DNA from: Megaleporinus macrocephalus
Taxonomy: Eukaryota; Chordata; Actinopteri; Characiformes; Anostomidae
Reading direction: 5' to 3'
Length of the DNA: 64,000 bases
Assembly: GCA_021613375.1 (NCBI GenBank)
Contig: CM038722.1
Coordinates: 30,332,297-30,396,296 of the forward strand
Made by a program: the position numbers and the translations under genes. Below are positions 23,437 to 36,047 of the stretch, in pieces; position 1 is the first letter of the stretch; the number at the start of each line of letters is the position of its first letter. The notes below the pieces were generated by a model, which searched no databases, was not told where the DNA came from, and saw nothing but the letters and a program-made list of their open reading frames with translations.

Positions 23437-23930
23437 GCAGCTCCTCTTCTTCTTCTTCATTCTCTACTTCTCCTACCTCTTCTTCTTCTTCATCATCCTC
23501 TTCTTCTTCTTCATCATCCTCTTCTTCTTCTTCATCATCCTCTTCTTCTTCATTCTCTACTTCTCCTACCTCTTCTTCTTCATCATCATCCTCTTCTTCT
23601 TCTTCATCATCCTCTTCTTCTTCATTCTCTACTTCTCCTACCTCTTCTTCTTCATCATCATCCTCTTCTTCATCATCCTCTTCTTCTTCATTCTCTACTT
23701 CTCCTACCTCTTCTTCATCATCATCATCCTCTTCTTCTTCATCATCATCCTCTTCTTCATTCTCTACTTCTCCTACCTCTTCTTTTTCATCATCCTCTTC
23801 TATTTCATTCTCTACTTCTTCTACATCTTCTTCTTCATCATCCTTTTCATCATCTTCTTCAACCTCTTTTCCTTCATCTTCCCTTTTCTCTTTATCCTCT
23901 TCTTTTCTAATGTTGCTTCTTATGATCATG
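23437..23930. repeat. Pyrimidine-rich trinucleotide array (CTTCTT/CATCATC)
   Basis: Imperfect (CTT)n with cattctctacttctcctacc blocks about every 75-100 bp. The 168-codon Glu/Asp frame on the minus strand and the Leu/His frame on the + strand are products of the repeat. Confidence 0.95.
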
Positions 23931-23940
23931 ATTATTATTA

Positions 23941-25335
23941 TTAGTAGTAGTAGTAGTAGTGAGCAGTGAGCAGTAGTATAAGTAGTAGCAGTATTAGTGA
24001 GCAGTGAGCAGTAGTATAAGTAGTAGCAGTATTAGTGAGCAGTGAGCAGTAGTATAAGTAGTAGCAGTATTAGTGAGCAGTGAGCAGTAGTATAATAGTA
24101 GTAGTATTAGTGAGCAGTGAGCAGTAGTATAAGTAGTAGCAGTATTAGTGAGCAGTGAGCAGTAGTATAAGTAGTAGCAGTATTAGTGAGCAGTGAGCAG
24201 TAGTATAAGTAGTAGCAGTATTAGTGAGCAGTGAGCAGTAGTATAAGTAGTAGCAGTATTAGTGAGCAGTGAGCAGTAGTATAAGTAGTAGCAGTATTAG
24301 TGAGCAGTGAGCAGTAGTATAAGTAGTAGCAGTATTAGTGAGCAGTAAGCAGTAGTATAAGTAGTAGCAGTATTAGTGAGCAGTGAGCAGTAGTATAAGT
24401 AGTAGCAGTATTAGTGAGCAGTGAGCAGTAGTATAAGTAGTAGCAGTATTAGTGAGCAGTGAGCAGTAGTATAAGTAGTAGCAGTATTAGTGAGCAGTGA
24501 GCAGTAGTATAAGTAGTAGCAGTATTAGTGAGCAGTGAGCAGTAGTATAAGTAGTAGCAGTATTAGTGAGCAGTGAGCAGTAGTATAAGTAGTAGCAGTA
24601 TTAGTGAGCAGTGAGCAGTAGTATAAGTAGTAGCAGTATTAGTGAGCAGTGAGCAGTAGTATAAGTAGTAGCAGTATTAGTGAGCAGTAAGCAGTAGTAT
24701 AAGTAGTAGCAGTATTAGTGAGCAGTGAGCAGTAGTATAAGTAGTAGCAGTATTAGTGAGCAGTGAGCAGTAGTATAAGTAGTAGCAGTATTAGTGAGCA
24801 GTGAGCAGTAGTATAAGTAGTAGCAGTATTAGTGAGCAGTGAGCAGTAGTATAAGTAGTAGCAGTATTAGTGAGCAGTGAGCAGTAGTATAAGTAGTAGT
24901 AGTATTAGTGAGCAGTGAGCAGTAGTATAAGTAGTAGCAGTATTAGTGAGCAGTGAGCAGTAGTATAAGTAGTAGCAGTATTAGTGAGCAGTGAGCAGTA
25001 GTATAAGTAGTAGCAGTATTAGTGAGCAGTGAGCAGTAGTATAAGTAGTAGTAGTATTAGTGAGCAGTAGTATAAGTAGTAGTAGTATTAGTGAGCAGTG
25101 AGCAGTAGTATAAGTAGTAGCAGTATTAGTGAGCAGTGAGCAGTAGTATAAGTAGTAGCAGTATTAGTGAGCAGTGAGCAGTAGTATAAGTAGTAGCAGT
25201 ATTAGTGAGCAGTGAGCAGTAGTATAAGTAGTAGCAGTATTAGTGAGCAGTGAGCAGTAGTATAAGTAGTAGCAGTATTAGTGAGCAGTGAGCAGTAGTA
25301 TAAGTAGTAGCAGTATTAGTGAGCAGTGAGCAGTA
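23941..25335. repeat. 38-bp minisatellite, about 36 units
   Basis: Units agtattagtgagcagtgagc plus agtagtataagtagtagc, nearly identical (for example starts at 24141 and 24179), with rare gcagtaagc or gtagtagt variants and one shortened unit near 25060. Confidence 0.97.
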
Positions 25336-25672
25336 GTATAAGTAGTAGTAGTATTAGTGGTAGTAGTGGTGGTGGTAGTATTAGTAGTAGTAGTTGTGGT
25401 GATAGTAGCAGTATTAGTGTTAGTAGTAGCTGCAGTAGTAATAATAGTAGTAGTAGAAGTAGTAGCAGTAGTAGTAATAATAGAAGTAGTAGTAGTATTA
25501 GTAGTAGTAGTTGTGGTGATAGTAGCAGTATTAGTGTTAGTAGTAGCTGCAGTAGTAATAATAGTAGTAGTAGAAGTAGTAGTAGCAGTAGTAGTAATAA
25601 TAGAAGTAGTAGTAGTATTAGTAGTAGTAGTTGTGGTGATAGTAGCAGTATTAGTATTAGTATCAGTATTAG
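25336..25672. repeat. (AGT)n-derived array with a duplicated block of about 115 bp
   Basis: Imperfect agt triplets; the block gttgtggtgatagtagcag recurs at about 25391, 25509 and 25629. Ser-rich and Val-rich frames of about 120 codons come from the triplet repeat. Confidence 0.93.
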
Positions 25673-25689
25673 GAGACTCTGTTGAGTAC

Positions 25690-26387
25690 TTTCTTCTGCT
25701 TTTTATTATTTTATGTTAGAGATACATACAAGTTATACAGAAATACATAGAAGTTGCTTTGTGTCTTAGCTGCTGGTATCACCTGACTTGTCTAGGATCT
25801 TGTGAAGTCTGAACTCCCAGCAGATGGTGTCACTTAATCTCTTGACAAGCTTAAATATGCTCAGCAGCATCTGAATCATTCCAACATCACATTGACACTG
25901 ACATCATAATGCAGTGCTATTAAGTAAAACACTGGGATCCAGAACTCGGCAGAACTCAAAAACGCTAGCGAACAACTACCCAGTGTGCACCAGGTTAGCA
26001 CTATCCTTGGTCTCTAAGCAACTGGCTGACAGTAAAAGCTTCAGTCAGGAGCTCTGGAAAGGGAGAGTGAGAGAAGTCTGACTTAATCTATATCACTTCC
26101 AGTATATAAGGCTGAGCGAGATTTGGCTTTTAGATAAAGATAAAGCCAGACCTGAGACGCGTTGTCAACCCTAGTGATGGAATGAAGTTACTTTGGGTGA
26201 CCCGTGATGAGATCTTTATCTTTTCTATCAAACAAATATCTTGTTTTTGGTATTTAGACTCACCATCCACTTTGTTACATAGTTCTACTTCAACCCTTGT
26301 GCATTTCCTCGCTGACCAGCTTATAAAGTCCTCTACAGCAAGAAGCCTACAGCGATGTACTGGTCTGCATTAAAAATACTGGTCAAT
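25690..26387. other. Intergenic, no gene seen
   Basis: Unique sequence; frames up to 63 codons without resemblance to a family. Confidence 0.55.
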
Positions 26388-26840
26388 ATGCAGTGCTGTG
26401 AAAAATGATTTGCCACCTTCCCAGTTTCTTCTGTTTATGTGTATTTGTCAAACTTCAATGTTTCAGATTGTAATATTAAACAATGATTGCAAGTGTTGTG
26501 TAAATATGATTGAGTTTATTGAAGGAAACGTTTCTGTAAGGCTCAGAAGAAACAACTGTACTGCATCTTATTGAGAGTTGATACTTGAAAACCCTCCAAT
26601 ATAGCTGAATTAGAACAGTTCTACACTTGACTCAGCACAAGTTATCACAAATGTTTGATTGCGTTTGTTACTGGCGAAGGTGGCACAACCAGTTATTACT
26701 TTTTCACACTCCAATTTAAATAAATGGAATAATAATTAAAAAGCTGTATTTTGTGGTTACCTGTGTTTTTTTATCTGCAGACTTTGTTCAAAGTTAAAAC
26801 ACATTTCTGACTTTTGATAATGTTGTTTTCAGTGACTGTA
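26388..26840. mobile_element. Tc1-family non-autonomous relic
   Basis: cagtgctgtgaaaaatgatt and gccaccttcccagtttcttc match a common fish Tc1-type terminus. The interior has only short frames. ggcacaaccagttattactt at 26684 marks the far side; its outer end was not fixed. Confidence 0.5.
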
Positions 26841-27120
26841 TACCTTAAATATTCTTTTTGATGGTGACTGTTTTGATACAGACGCAAAAACACAGCTTTG
26901 AAAAGTTGTGCATGCATAAAATCATAAAATTAATGATAAAAAACATACTTAATTTAGGTTAACTAAGTGACCTAATTGCAAAACATGTGTGTTAATGACA
27001 ATTCTTAATGTTGAGGTGCTTGTCCACCACATGGTACGGCTTGCTTTGATTCTGGCTTTTGATAGCATCTACATGGTTTTCCACTGCAGACATAGTAACA
27101 CCTTAATATCATGAAACTGC

Positions 27121-27503
27121 TGTAACATGAAGGAAACATGACGGCAGCAGGACAGAAGAATCAGAAGAGTTTGGTATTGTAACAACACCATAGTGAAACC
27201 AAAACAAAAACAAAGATACGAGATAACAAACTAACAAAATAACCATAGACAGGGCAAAGATAACCAAGAGGGTAAACAGAGCAAATAACAAAACATCACT
27301 AAACCACTAAATACAAACTACACTATAAACACACAGTACAAACCAGTACGCTCAGCACACAAACAACAATGCTCGACCAGGACAGGGCGCAAAGAGAGGG
27401 TATAAGAAGGAAAACAGGGAACACCTGGGAACAGGAGGAGACACAAACTTCTAACAAGTAACTTGTAACAAGAGGGCGGAGACCAGTGGTGAACCGTGAC
27501 CCT
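27121..27503 (-). mobile_element. Degraded LTR-like element, reverse orientation
   Basis: The minus strand starts ggttcaccactggtctccgc, contains ctcctcctgttcccaggtgt and a T/G-rich tgttttgttatttgctctg stretch, and ends ttccttcatgttaca. The layout resembles the solo LTR at 43634-44076. No target duplication was found and the 5' end is uncertain. Confidence 0.4.
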
Positions 27504-27915
27504 TAGACCTCGGCCCTCTTCCCCAAGCCCCCCACCGTCTGAAAAAAATTACTGTTCTTTCTCCTAATAAACTGCAAGTCAAGAAACAGAAAATGAGACG
27601 ACAAAAATGCAACAAACAAGAACATTTTTACAACATAGACAACTTCTTAATCAAAACAAGGTTCCTCCTTATAAATAACCGAACATCTCACAGCTCCGTC
27701 TGCGCTTCAGAGGAATATGTAGACGACGCGCCCGAGGCTATGCCGTCACATTAATGTAAAAAAAACGTGAGGTGAAAGATATAAAGCTGCTTGTTTTAAC
27801 ATTTCTCGCTCGTAAATGTTTTACTCATGAGCACAGAAAGAGCAATCACTTTTTTTCCTCTCGCAATTTGATATTTTTCCTTGTGCGAAGTGCAACACAG
27901 CAGGCGGAACTTATC

Positions 27916-28076
<161 letters not shown>

Positions 28077-28743
28077 TTTATTGATCCCTTTGGGAGGGAT
28101 TTAAGATTCCAGTAGCATCACAATAAATTACAATAAACACACAAGAAACATATGAAAGGAATATAAATAAAAATCCAATGTACAAAATAAAGAAAAAGAA
28201 AAGAAAAAGAAAAATCTAACTGGGGAGGTATTGCACACTATTATTGCACTTGTTTATGTTAACTAGTGTTATTGCACTTGTTTAATGTTAAATGTTAACA
28301 AGTGTTACTGCACTTAGTCCGGTTGTGTTATTATCAGTCTACTGCTCCATCCCTCTACTGACCCCTCCTCCCCTGCAGAGAGGAGTTGTACAGTCTGATG
28401 GCATGAAGGACAAAGGAGTTTTTGAGTCTGTTGGTTCTGCACTTGGGTAGGAGCTGTGGTCACTGAACAGACTCCTCTGGTTGCTGATGACGGTGTGCAG
28501 AGAATGACTGGCATCGTCCATAATGTCCAGAAGTTTGTCCATTGTCTTCTTCTCTGCCACCGTCACCAGAGAGTCCAGTTTCAGGCCGATCACTGAGCCA
28601 GCCCGCCTGATCAGTTTGTCCAGCCTGGATGTGTCCTTCTTGGATGTGCTGCCTCCCCAGCACACCACGGTGTAAAACAGGCCCGCCCACTTAGAGGGAA
28701 GATATGATTGGTTAATTTTACTGTCATTTAAAATTGATATCAC
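28077..28743 (-). pseudogene. LINE reverse transcriptase C-terminal relic plus 3' tail
   Basis: On the minus strand the frame 28743 to about 28450 reads WAGLFYTVVCWGGSTSKKD and SRLDKLIRRAGSVIGLKLDS, the region after the RT fingers/palm in fish LINEs. A frameshift near 28450-28440 moves the homology to LLPKCRTNRLKNSFVLHAIR and LYNSS, the usual C-terminus. About 260 bp of untranslated tail follow, ending gggatcaataaaga and the (TATC)n run. The 5' part is absent (truncated copy). The clade was not determined. Confidence 0.8.
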
Positions 28744-28937
28744 GCTGAATTATAACTGCCTGGCCCCCTCTGTACATGAATAGTGGGACCACCAATAACC
28801 AACATTCTGTGGAGACATCGCAGTCCTTATAGGAGGAGACACAGACTCACAGGCTTCCACTTAACCCCTCACGCTCCAACACAGATTGAATAAACACGTT
28901 TAAATAATTTATTGATTGTCGAACTATAAGTAGATAA

Positions 28938-29060
<123 letters not shown>

Positions 29061-29228
29061 TAAAAATATTTTAGGCCCTCTGAGGGCATAGAGCGCCATG
29101 CCAGAGACAAGGAGGAGCACACGACTAAAACAAACATAAGCACATGGAACATGACAGGAGAGTGTAAACAAAGACAGACAGAAGAAATGCAGAGGGTGAC
29201 AGGATTATACGACACCGGGCTTCTCATA

Positions 29229-30078
29229 CACTGTAATGAATTGCTGTAAATTTACTGTAGATATACAACAGCATCTTACTGTTTTTTATAATAATTGTAA
29301 AATACAGTTAAATAATTACACAGTGTATGTAAATTAACACTAATGCAATCAGTTGACCAATAACAGCAAATAACTGTAATTTATCAGTGAATACAGCACC
29401 ATCATCCCTTTACATTCCAGTCATTAGCCATCTAAATCATACAGGGGACTGCAGACTAACGTTTCTTTTTAAGGATAACCCTTTTTAAAAAACTGTTCAA
29501 ACTGCTTCTACTCATTAAAGTGGCAAAATATATGCAGTGGGTGGGGCCAGCCTATTTGGCTCAGCTGAGTTGAGTCTCTTTCAGCTCATTCAGTCAGTGC
29601 AGGAAGCACTGGACGGCTTGTATCGTGTTCATTTGTAAAATAAAGAAAGATAATCTAAATCGGTTCTTAGACGAGGAGACGCGAGCTGGTGTGTTTACAA
29701 CTGACACATTTGGACTGCAGCTGCGGTGGTCCTCGTGAAACTCTGTTAACTGTTAACGTTGCGCCTCCTAATGTTTGCAGCAATATGGTTTTGTCAGTAT
29801 AATTATTAAACTTTTAAGATAGAAGATGTTGTTAGTTAGGTCTGTTTCATTTAGTGACTAAATTTAGCAAAGAAACTGTAGCTTGAACTGTGTTAGCTAG
29901 CTAGGTAGCTAGCTGGCTGGCTAGTTGGTTAGTACCGTAAATACAGAGTTATGTTACTGTCATATACTGTAATTCAATTTACAGTACACTATTGTTAAAA
30001 TAAATTACAGTAGATGCACTGTAAAATAATTTAATTAATTAATGTAATTAATTTACAGTGATAGGTTTTACAGGGTAG
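29229..30078. mobile_element. Palindromic DNA-transposon-like repeat rich in ctgtaaattta motifs
   Basis: The left end tacactgtaatgaattgctg faces the right end ...gttttacagggta (reverse taccctgtaaaac). Many ctgtaa/ttacag motifs lie in both arms (29229-29400, 29935-30078). The middle includes a tagctagc-rich stretch near 29890. Confidence 0.45.
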
Positions 30079-30079
30079 G

Positions 30080-31430
30080 TATTAGTATATGTGTCGAGGG
30101 AGGAAAAATAGCTTCTTGCTCTCAGAAAGCCTCTCTGACCAATTAGTATTCTTCAGAGGTTTTATGTCTCCATTTGGTATCTGCTCAAACCTGGATAGAG
30201 GTGATACCAAAGATAATACCAGCTACCGGGTTTGTCTAGTCACATTTACACCGAGTCACATTTTACATCCTTAGTTTAAGACTTATAGAATCAAAACAAT
30301 AGAATCTAACTGCTCACCATGTGGTCACAAAGGGACTATGGAAGGGTGGAGTTGCCGCATTTCTTGCCAGCACTTAATAGTGTTTGCTTGGCGAGGAGCC
30401 CCGGCTGTATACGACTGGCTCTCTCTGATGAGAGAGGGAGAAAAGTATGCTGGCCTGTAAGCCAGAAGCTGGGAGAGAGTAAAGCACAGAAAGGAGCGCG
30501 GAGGACTCTTTATAGTTTAAAAATAAGTAAGCCTGACTGATTTGTTATGGTTGCACTTTTTTAATGTGTAAATAAGGCACACTGCTTCTGGTGTTTATGT
30601 GTGTGTCTCTGAGCTCCCATTAGGTTTTCCAGTTAATGTGTGTACGCCCCTTGTCAGGCTGGTGCCACAATTGAGAAAGCCATGACTCTCCAGGAGGAAC
30701 ATTGCTGCTTAAAGTTTCCTAAATACTGTCTGGATGAGATGGAAGACTACTGAAATAATGTAACGGATAAGGCCCAAATAGATCTTAATGGCTTAAATAA
30801 GAAATGTAGTGACCTAGTGAGCTCCTACATAGACAGCATGTTACGTCATAGTATGCGCTCCCGACATGTAGACTGTCCCAATTCTTACATACCTTAAACA
30901 TGCTGTCTACTGAGGAACCTTATTTAGACCTGATTTTAAGGAAGTTTCGAACACTTCCTCAGCCGCTAAGACGATCCCATGATGTAACGCAGGCAAATCT
31001 ACGAGCAGTGAAGTGGTTTTAAAATGAGTTATTTTGATTCTCTCTGGAGTTTTAATGTGTTTCTGGTCATATAATCACACAGAACAGTTTTTTATTATCA
31101 ACTCTGTAACGAGTCCTTCACCATTTAGCAGTTTTATACTAGAGCCATTAGCATTTATACTAGCTGATTTTTAAGCCTCGGGCTATAGTTTTGGATGCCG
31201 GCTGGTAACTTAGCAACCAGCTAAACCACCGGTCGTGTGCTGCAGTGGGCGGGAACAAGCCGTGACACAGTCTCTCTCTAACTAGAGCGTCCCAGTAATC
31301 TGTTTCATGAGGAGAGATGAGGAGTGAACGCTGCTACTTAAACAGCTGCTACCTAGACAGCCTACTTAGACACTCACTAGGTTCTGAGACACACCCGTAA
31401 TGTTTGGCGATACCCGAGAGCTGCACCCAG
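30080..31430. other. Intergenic, no gene seen
   Basis: Two + frames (30089-30274, 30319-30540) lack recognisable domains. Confidence 0.5.
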
Positions 31431-31436
31431 CTGTGA

Positions 31437-31690
31437 AACATGGTGGTGGCAGTATGAGCGTTCTCGGATTAGGACAGCTTGCCTTCATTTAAAAGAGCTT
31501 TGAATTTTGGATTGTATCAAAAATTACACAGAGGAAGTGCATTTAGGGCATCCATCTATCTGTGAGCTTGTAAATGGAAGGTGGGTCATGCAGAAAGATA
31601 ATGGTCCAAAAAATACCAGTTACTCTACAAAGAATGGTAGGAAAAGGAGAAATGTTGCATTCTGGACTGGCTTCGTCAAACAGCAGGCCT
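31437..31690 (+). pseudogene. Tc1/mariner-like transposase fragment
   Basis: gtgaaacatggtggtggcag (VKHGGGS) at 31437 and VMQKDNGPKNTS at about 31588-31623 resemble two blocks of the Tc1 DDE domain in order, with stops between them. Confidence 0.5.
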
Positions 31691-31714
31691 TAATTCAATA
31701 AAAATGTTGTAGAA

Positions 31715-32245
31715 AGACTTAAGACTCAACAGCAGACTTTCTCATGGTCTTCAAATTCAGACTGAAGACCCATCCCTTTGTAAAGCACTTCTAAGCACAA
31801 ATCTGTTGTATTACTGGAACGAATTCTATTGCACTTATGCAACTGTGCTTAACTATTTTATCTTCTAGTTAGGAACACCGACTAGATATTGCAGTTATAC
31901 TGTATGTTACCCTGTATTTTATTCCCATCTCCATAGGAGCGTCACCCAACTGTGAAACATGGTGGTGGCAGTATGAGGGTTTTCAGACTAGGTATTCCTA
32001 CATATTACATACTGTATGTAACCCTGTATTTTATTCTCTTCTTTATAGGTATTTCTGTCTTGCTAAGTATTCGTAGGTATTGCACATGTTGTTGTCTTCT
32101 TTCTAGGTATCAGCGCTGGCTCTTGTTTCTGGCAGTGTTTGAGCTCAAGAGTAGTTTAGACTTAAACCTGTTTGTACTAGCTAGAGATACAAACTCAAAG
32201 TTGCCCTGGATAAGTGCGTCTACCAAATGCTGTGAAAGTAAATGT
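31715..32245 (+). mobile_element. LINE 3' region with internal tandem duplication
   Basis: FRLKTHPFVKHF at about 31758-31793 resembles the C-terminus of fish LINE ORF2. The end, ccctggataagtgcgtctac and caaatgctgtgaaagtaaat at 32206-32243, is a widespread teleost LINE tail. tactgtatgttaccctgtat (31899) and tactgtatgtaaccctgtat (32009) show an internal duplication; a second gtgaaacatggtggtggcag lies at 31951. Confidence 0.55.
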
Positions 32246-32299
32246 AAGAATTGCAAGAACATATCAGAGCTGAATCAATTCTGTCAGGAGGAATAAACC

Positions 32300-33420
32300 A
32301 AGATTACAATAGACCAGTTACAGGAACCGTTTGCTTGAAGTCATTGCTGCTCAAGGGCGTCACAGAAGGTCCTAAAAGCCGAGCTTCACATACTTTCGGC
32401 AAAAGATACAGTCAAAGTTGTATCATTTTGTTCAGTAAAGTGAATAAAACATGGTATAATGGTTTGTTCTGTTTATCTCTTTATCTGTTGTTATGACATT
32501 TCCACAGCACAGCTCCTCTCTCTTTTCTTCACATACTGGCCCGCATCCCTTCTCAAATATCACCGCAGACTATATTTATGTTGGTTATTCTATCTGATAA
32601 TGGTTGCTAAGTCTGGGCGGTGCAGGATCTCATCATATAGCTCCTTTTTACCCTTCACAATCACACACTTCTGTGAAGTGTTATTTATGTGACATCCCAC
32701 ACTCACACCCAGGAGAGCAGACTGTAATCAGCCATAAACACAGAACTGCACCCACCAGGCATCTGCAATCAAACGCCCGGCTTCTGTGGAAACCGTCTGA
32801 AGCAGAAAACGAGACAAAACACAAAGTCAGCAGCGTCAACGCCACAAAATGAGACGCAACAACAACAAAAAAAAGCCCCCCGCGCATCTGTTACTGGGCC
32901 TCCGATGGCCAGGCATCATGAAAAAGCAACTGATAAAGGAAGAGAAAGGAAAATGACAGATGCCCCCTGGAGCCCTGCACAATAAACTGGAAGTGCATAT
33001 CAATTCCACCCACGTTAGTGTGAAACCTGAATAATGTATATCACACATTAATCTCTCTTCCTTCCTCCGTCAGAGCCTGTGTTCTCTGCCACACAGCAGC
33101 TTTGAAAACTGCTGCACACATGCTACGCTGGATAATGACAACATATGAAAGCTACTACTATAGTGAGCACTTTTCAGCTTGTGTCAATGGAGTCTTGTTA
33201 ACTGGTGCAAACCAACTCTTATTAACTGTCAGCCAACTGAGTTTATTCAGGAATGAGCAGTTCCAGCTGTGCACTCTTTAACACATAAATGAAACAGAGA
33301 CGCCTCATATAATCCCCATCGCAGCTTCTGCCCGAAATTGTAGCTTCAATGATGTTACTAATAATGTTTTAACAAGCCCTGTTAGCTACATTAGCATATT
33401 CTGGGTCAGGTTTTCTTTTT
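32300..33420. other. Intergenic, no gene seen
   Basis: Overlapping frames of 70-82 codons on both strands; none resembles a known family or has a splice pattern. Confidence 0.5.
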
Positions 33421-33421
33421 A

Positions 33422-33862
33422 CACAGTCATGAGTCACATTATTATGACCACCAGACAATATCCAGAGTAGCCGTTGTGTGCAGCACAGACATTAGCTAGA
33501 CTTAATAAGGTCCTGGTAGTTTGTTACAGGTATCTGGAGCCATGCTGACTGCAGTGCATCTCACAGCTACTGGAGAAAACGTGGAGGTCCCACAGATGCT
33601 CTACTGGGCTCAAGTCTGGGGAATTAGGGGTTCAGGGTAGAACTTGGAAGTCTTGGTCAGCTCTTCCAACCAGTTTGGGACATGTGGCGTGTCACATCCA
33701 CTTGCTGGAAGATTCCATCCACAGAGAAGACCATGAGCATGTATGGTGTATGTGATCTGCAGGGATGGATTTATACCCAAATCGATTGAGGGTGCCTTCC
33801 ACTTGGACGAGTGGGGATAGAGGATGTCACAAAAACCTTCCCCAGACCATAACACTGCCATC
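33422..33862 (-). mobile_element. IS630/Tc1-type element, copy C, truncated
   Basis: The + strand starts ta|cacagtcatgagtcac and continues attattatgacc, the reverse complement of the right end of copies A and B. The interior follows in reverse (ccagacaatatccagagtag, later ggaagattcc and cagaccataacactgcc). It stops near 33862 before the other inverted repeat, so one end is lost. Confidence 0.75.
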
Positions 33863-33924
33863 TAATGCTTGTGTTCTTTTCTGGATCTTTCTTTTCATGG
33901 TTGCAAAGTCATATTAACTGGAGT

Positions 33925-34170
33925 GTGGGTCAGTATGGCTGTGGATTAGACACATAGAGAGGTGTAGTTCCCTATGACTGTGGATTAGATACATATGAGG
34001 GTGTGGCTCAGTACAGTTTTGGATTAGACACATACAGGAGTGAGGTTCAGTACCACTGTGATAAGGCTCCGTATGGCTATGGAATAGACTTATAGACCAT
34101 GACTCCTCTATGTGTCTAATCCTCAGTTGCACTGACGTTCACTCTTCTATGTGTCTATGCCACTGTCATA
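33925..34170. repeat. Degenerate tandem repeat of about 45 bp
   Basis: Recurring tgtggattagacacata and gtgtggctcagta phrases, with an inverted tgtgtctaatcctcag at about 34112. The minus frame with repeated CLIHSHT is an artefact. Confidence 0.7.
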
Positions 34171-34340
34171 CTGACTCACACTCACATCTAGTCTGGAATA
34201 TCCTACATCCAGAGTGCTATGTTCCCAAGGTTCTGTGTTCCCAGAGTTAAATGTTTCCAGAGTTCTATGCTCTCAAGATTATATGTTCTCAGTGTCCTCT
34301 GTTCCCAAGGTTCTGTGTACCCATGGTGCTATGTTCTCAC
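34170..34340. repeat. Short degenerate repeats of the gttccca/gttctatg type
   Basis: Phrases such as gctatgttcccaaggttctg recur about every 20 bp (ttctgtgttcccagagtt, ttctatgctctcaagatt), merging into the duplicated segment at 34259. Confidence 0.6.
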
Positions 34341-34600
34341 ACATACACAATATAAGGGTAAATGAGAAGTTAATAGGTTGGCATATTAAAAGTGTTTGTA
34401 ATATTGATGTGAATTTCAAATAAAATCCTAAAGAAAAGCTTTTGAATGCTATCACTAAATAGATTATCGGTCTTGTTCAATAGGATCTACCTGGAAACAC
34501 AATTTTAGATATTGTTATTGAACATGTAGTGTCAGAATATGACTGCTCATATGAGCCAAAGGTAAATGAACTGCTTTCAAGATTTTTTCAGTTTGAGGAA
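34259..34600. repeat. Duplicated segment, copy 1 (partner 36048-36395)
   Basis: agttctatgctctcaagatt through ggatctacctggaaacaca and aatgaactgctttcaa is shared with 36048-36395 at high identity, with a few small indels. Confidence 0.9.
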
Positions 34601-34604
34601 CTAT

Positions 34605-35815
34605 GACTGATTTCAATTAGAAACCATAGGATCCTCAAAATGCAAGACCCTTCCAAAAATTTAAAATGACAAGATTGAGAGCATGGGATACAAGGGAGGA
34701 GTTGTGCTTTATTTGCTAGCTCTGGGTAGAACTGTAGTATGTGTGTGGTGGAGTGGACTGTTACTCTGAGAGAAGAAGCCTGTCGTTTCCTGTTGGAGCC
34801 ACAGGGGTGACTTTTGTGGCCTGTATCTGAAAAGGGCACAGCAAATGATCTGGGATGTGTCCGAATAAAACTGACTCCTTGCCCAGGAAGAATAAAGTGG
34901 GCTGCAGTTTTGAGAGATGCAGGCTGATAAAAGATAATAGACGCTCGTGCCAACGAGCATAATGATGTCATCAGAAGACGAGTGATCGAGACGGCTTCAG
35001 AAGCCCTGGTCCCGTATTAACAGAACATTTTTAGACTGGCTATATCTGTCAGCGGGGATAAAACCATTAGAGGCGGGAGGGACACTTCTGAGCCACAGCG
35101 GCCGACTGTAGACCCTAAACAGATGGGCAGAGGATAGAGCTATTATTCCAAGAGCACACGCACACACATAGTGGCTCTCGTTTACTCTGCCTTTCTCTCT
35201 TTCTCTTTTTTTGTCTGTCTCTACTTTTTACACTATGAATGTGAAAATATTCAAATGGGATGAAGAAGCATTTTAAAAGACGGTGTTTAAAAAAGAGACA
35301 GTAGAATAAAGTTTTCATTGCCTAAATTAAGTCGATCAGTCAGGACGAGGTGTCTGGGTCTGGAATTAGCTTTTTAAAGCTTTCACTGAAGCCATGAGGC
35401 TAATGCGACTAACAAGTAATGGAAGCTACTACCTTATCAGTTAAAACCACCCACATAAATCAGGTCGGGTTCATCAGTAATCTCAAAAAAGCTTACTGAT
35501 GCTGTATGATGTGCTGCTGTTTGTAAAAATTAGCTCAAATAAGCTGCTTAGTTAAAAACAATATAAGTGGTCCTACTCAATTCATTTGATTTCTATCCTT
35601 GAGAGAGCAATTTATAAGATTTCAGCTTGAAAGATTCCTAAATTAACAAGAATTATCAACAGAATGTGAAGAAATAGCAGGATTAACTGACTGTCAAGGA
35701 CATCTATGTATTGTGTTGCAGAGATATCTACTGAATAAGCATGCTAACCATCTTGTCTTGCAATAACACTTTTAACCTGAAGAGGTGATAGTAAGTCCCT
35801 ATGGTGTCAAGTCAA
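34605..35815. other. Intergenic, no gene seen
   Basis: Two overlapping minus frames (34588-34971, 34709-34960) without domain or splice evidence. Confidence 0.5.
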
Positions 35816-35816
35816 A

Positions 35817-36011
35817 TCAGTCCAACATGAGAGGATGAAGAAGTAGCGCTGTTGCCCCGACGGCATATTCTAACCTCTTATCAATGATGTTGAAGGTGCT
35901 GCTTCCAGTTACATTGTCTAAGAACACGTAGCCAATGAAAGGAAGAGCAAAAATAACAATGGCTGAGATCTTGGCCTGTGAGTGCCACCACCTGCTCTTG
36001 GCAAGAAACCA
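35817..36011 (-). pseudogene. Coding-like relic of an unidentified small protein, copy 1
   Basis: On the minus strand a 64-codon frame without ATG is open from 36011 to a TGA at 35819-35817. It begins WFLAKSRWWHSQAK, has a hydrophobic stretch SAIVIFALPFIGYVFL, then TGSSTFNIIDKRLEY and LLLHPLMLD. A related segment at 3451-3618 shares the last two parts. The 5' portion is repeated at 36408-36512. No family was recognised; it may be a pseudogene or the body of a repeat. Confidence 0.4.
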
Positions 36012-36047
36012 CGTTTAACAGTAAACAAATGAAAGTGATATAAATAG

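Noticed and set aside
23423..23929. 168-codon Glu/Asp-rich minus frame
   Set aside because: Direct translation of a CTT/CAT trinucleotide array; + strand gives an equally long Leu/His frame.
25326..25719. Two overlapping + frames of about 120 codons (Ser-rich and Val-rich)
   Set aside because: Both come from (AGT)n repeats with no stop triplets.
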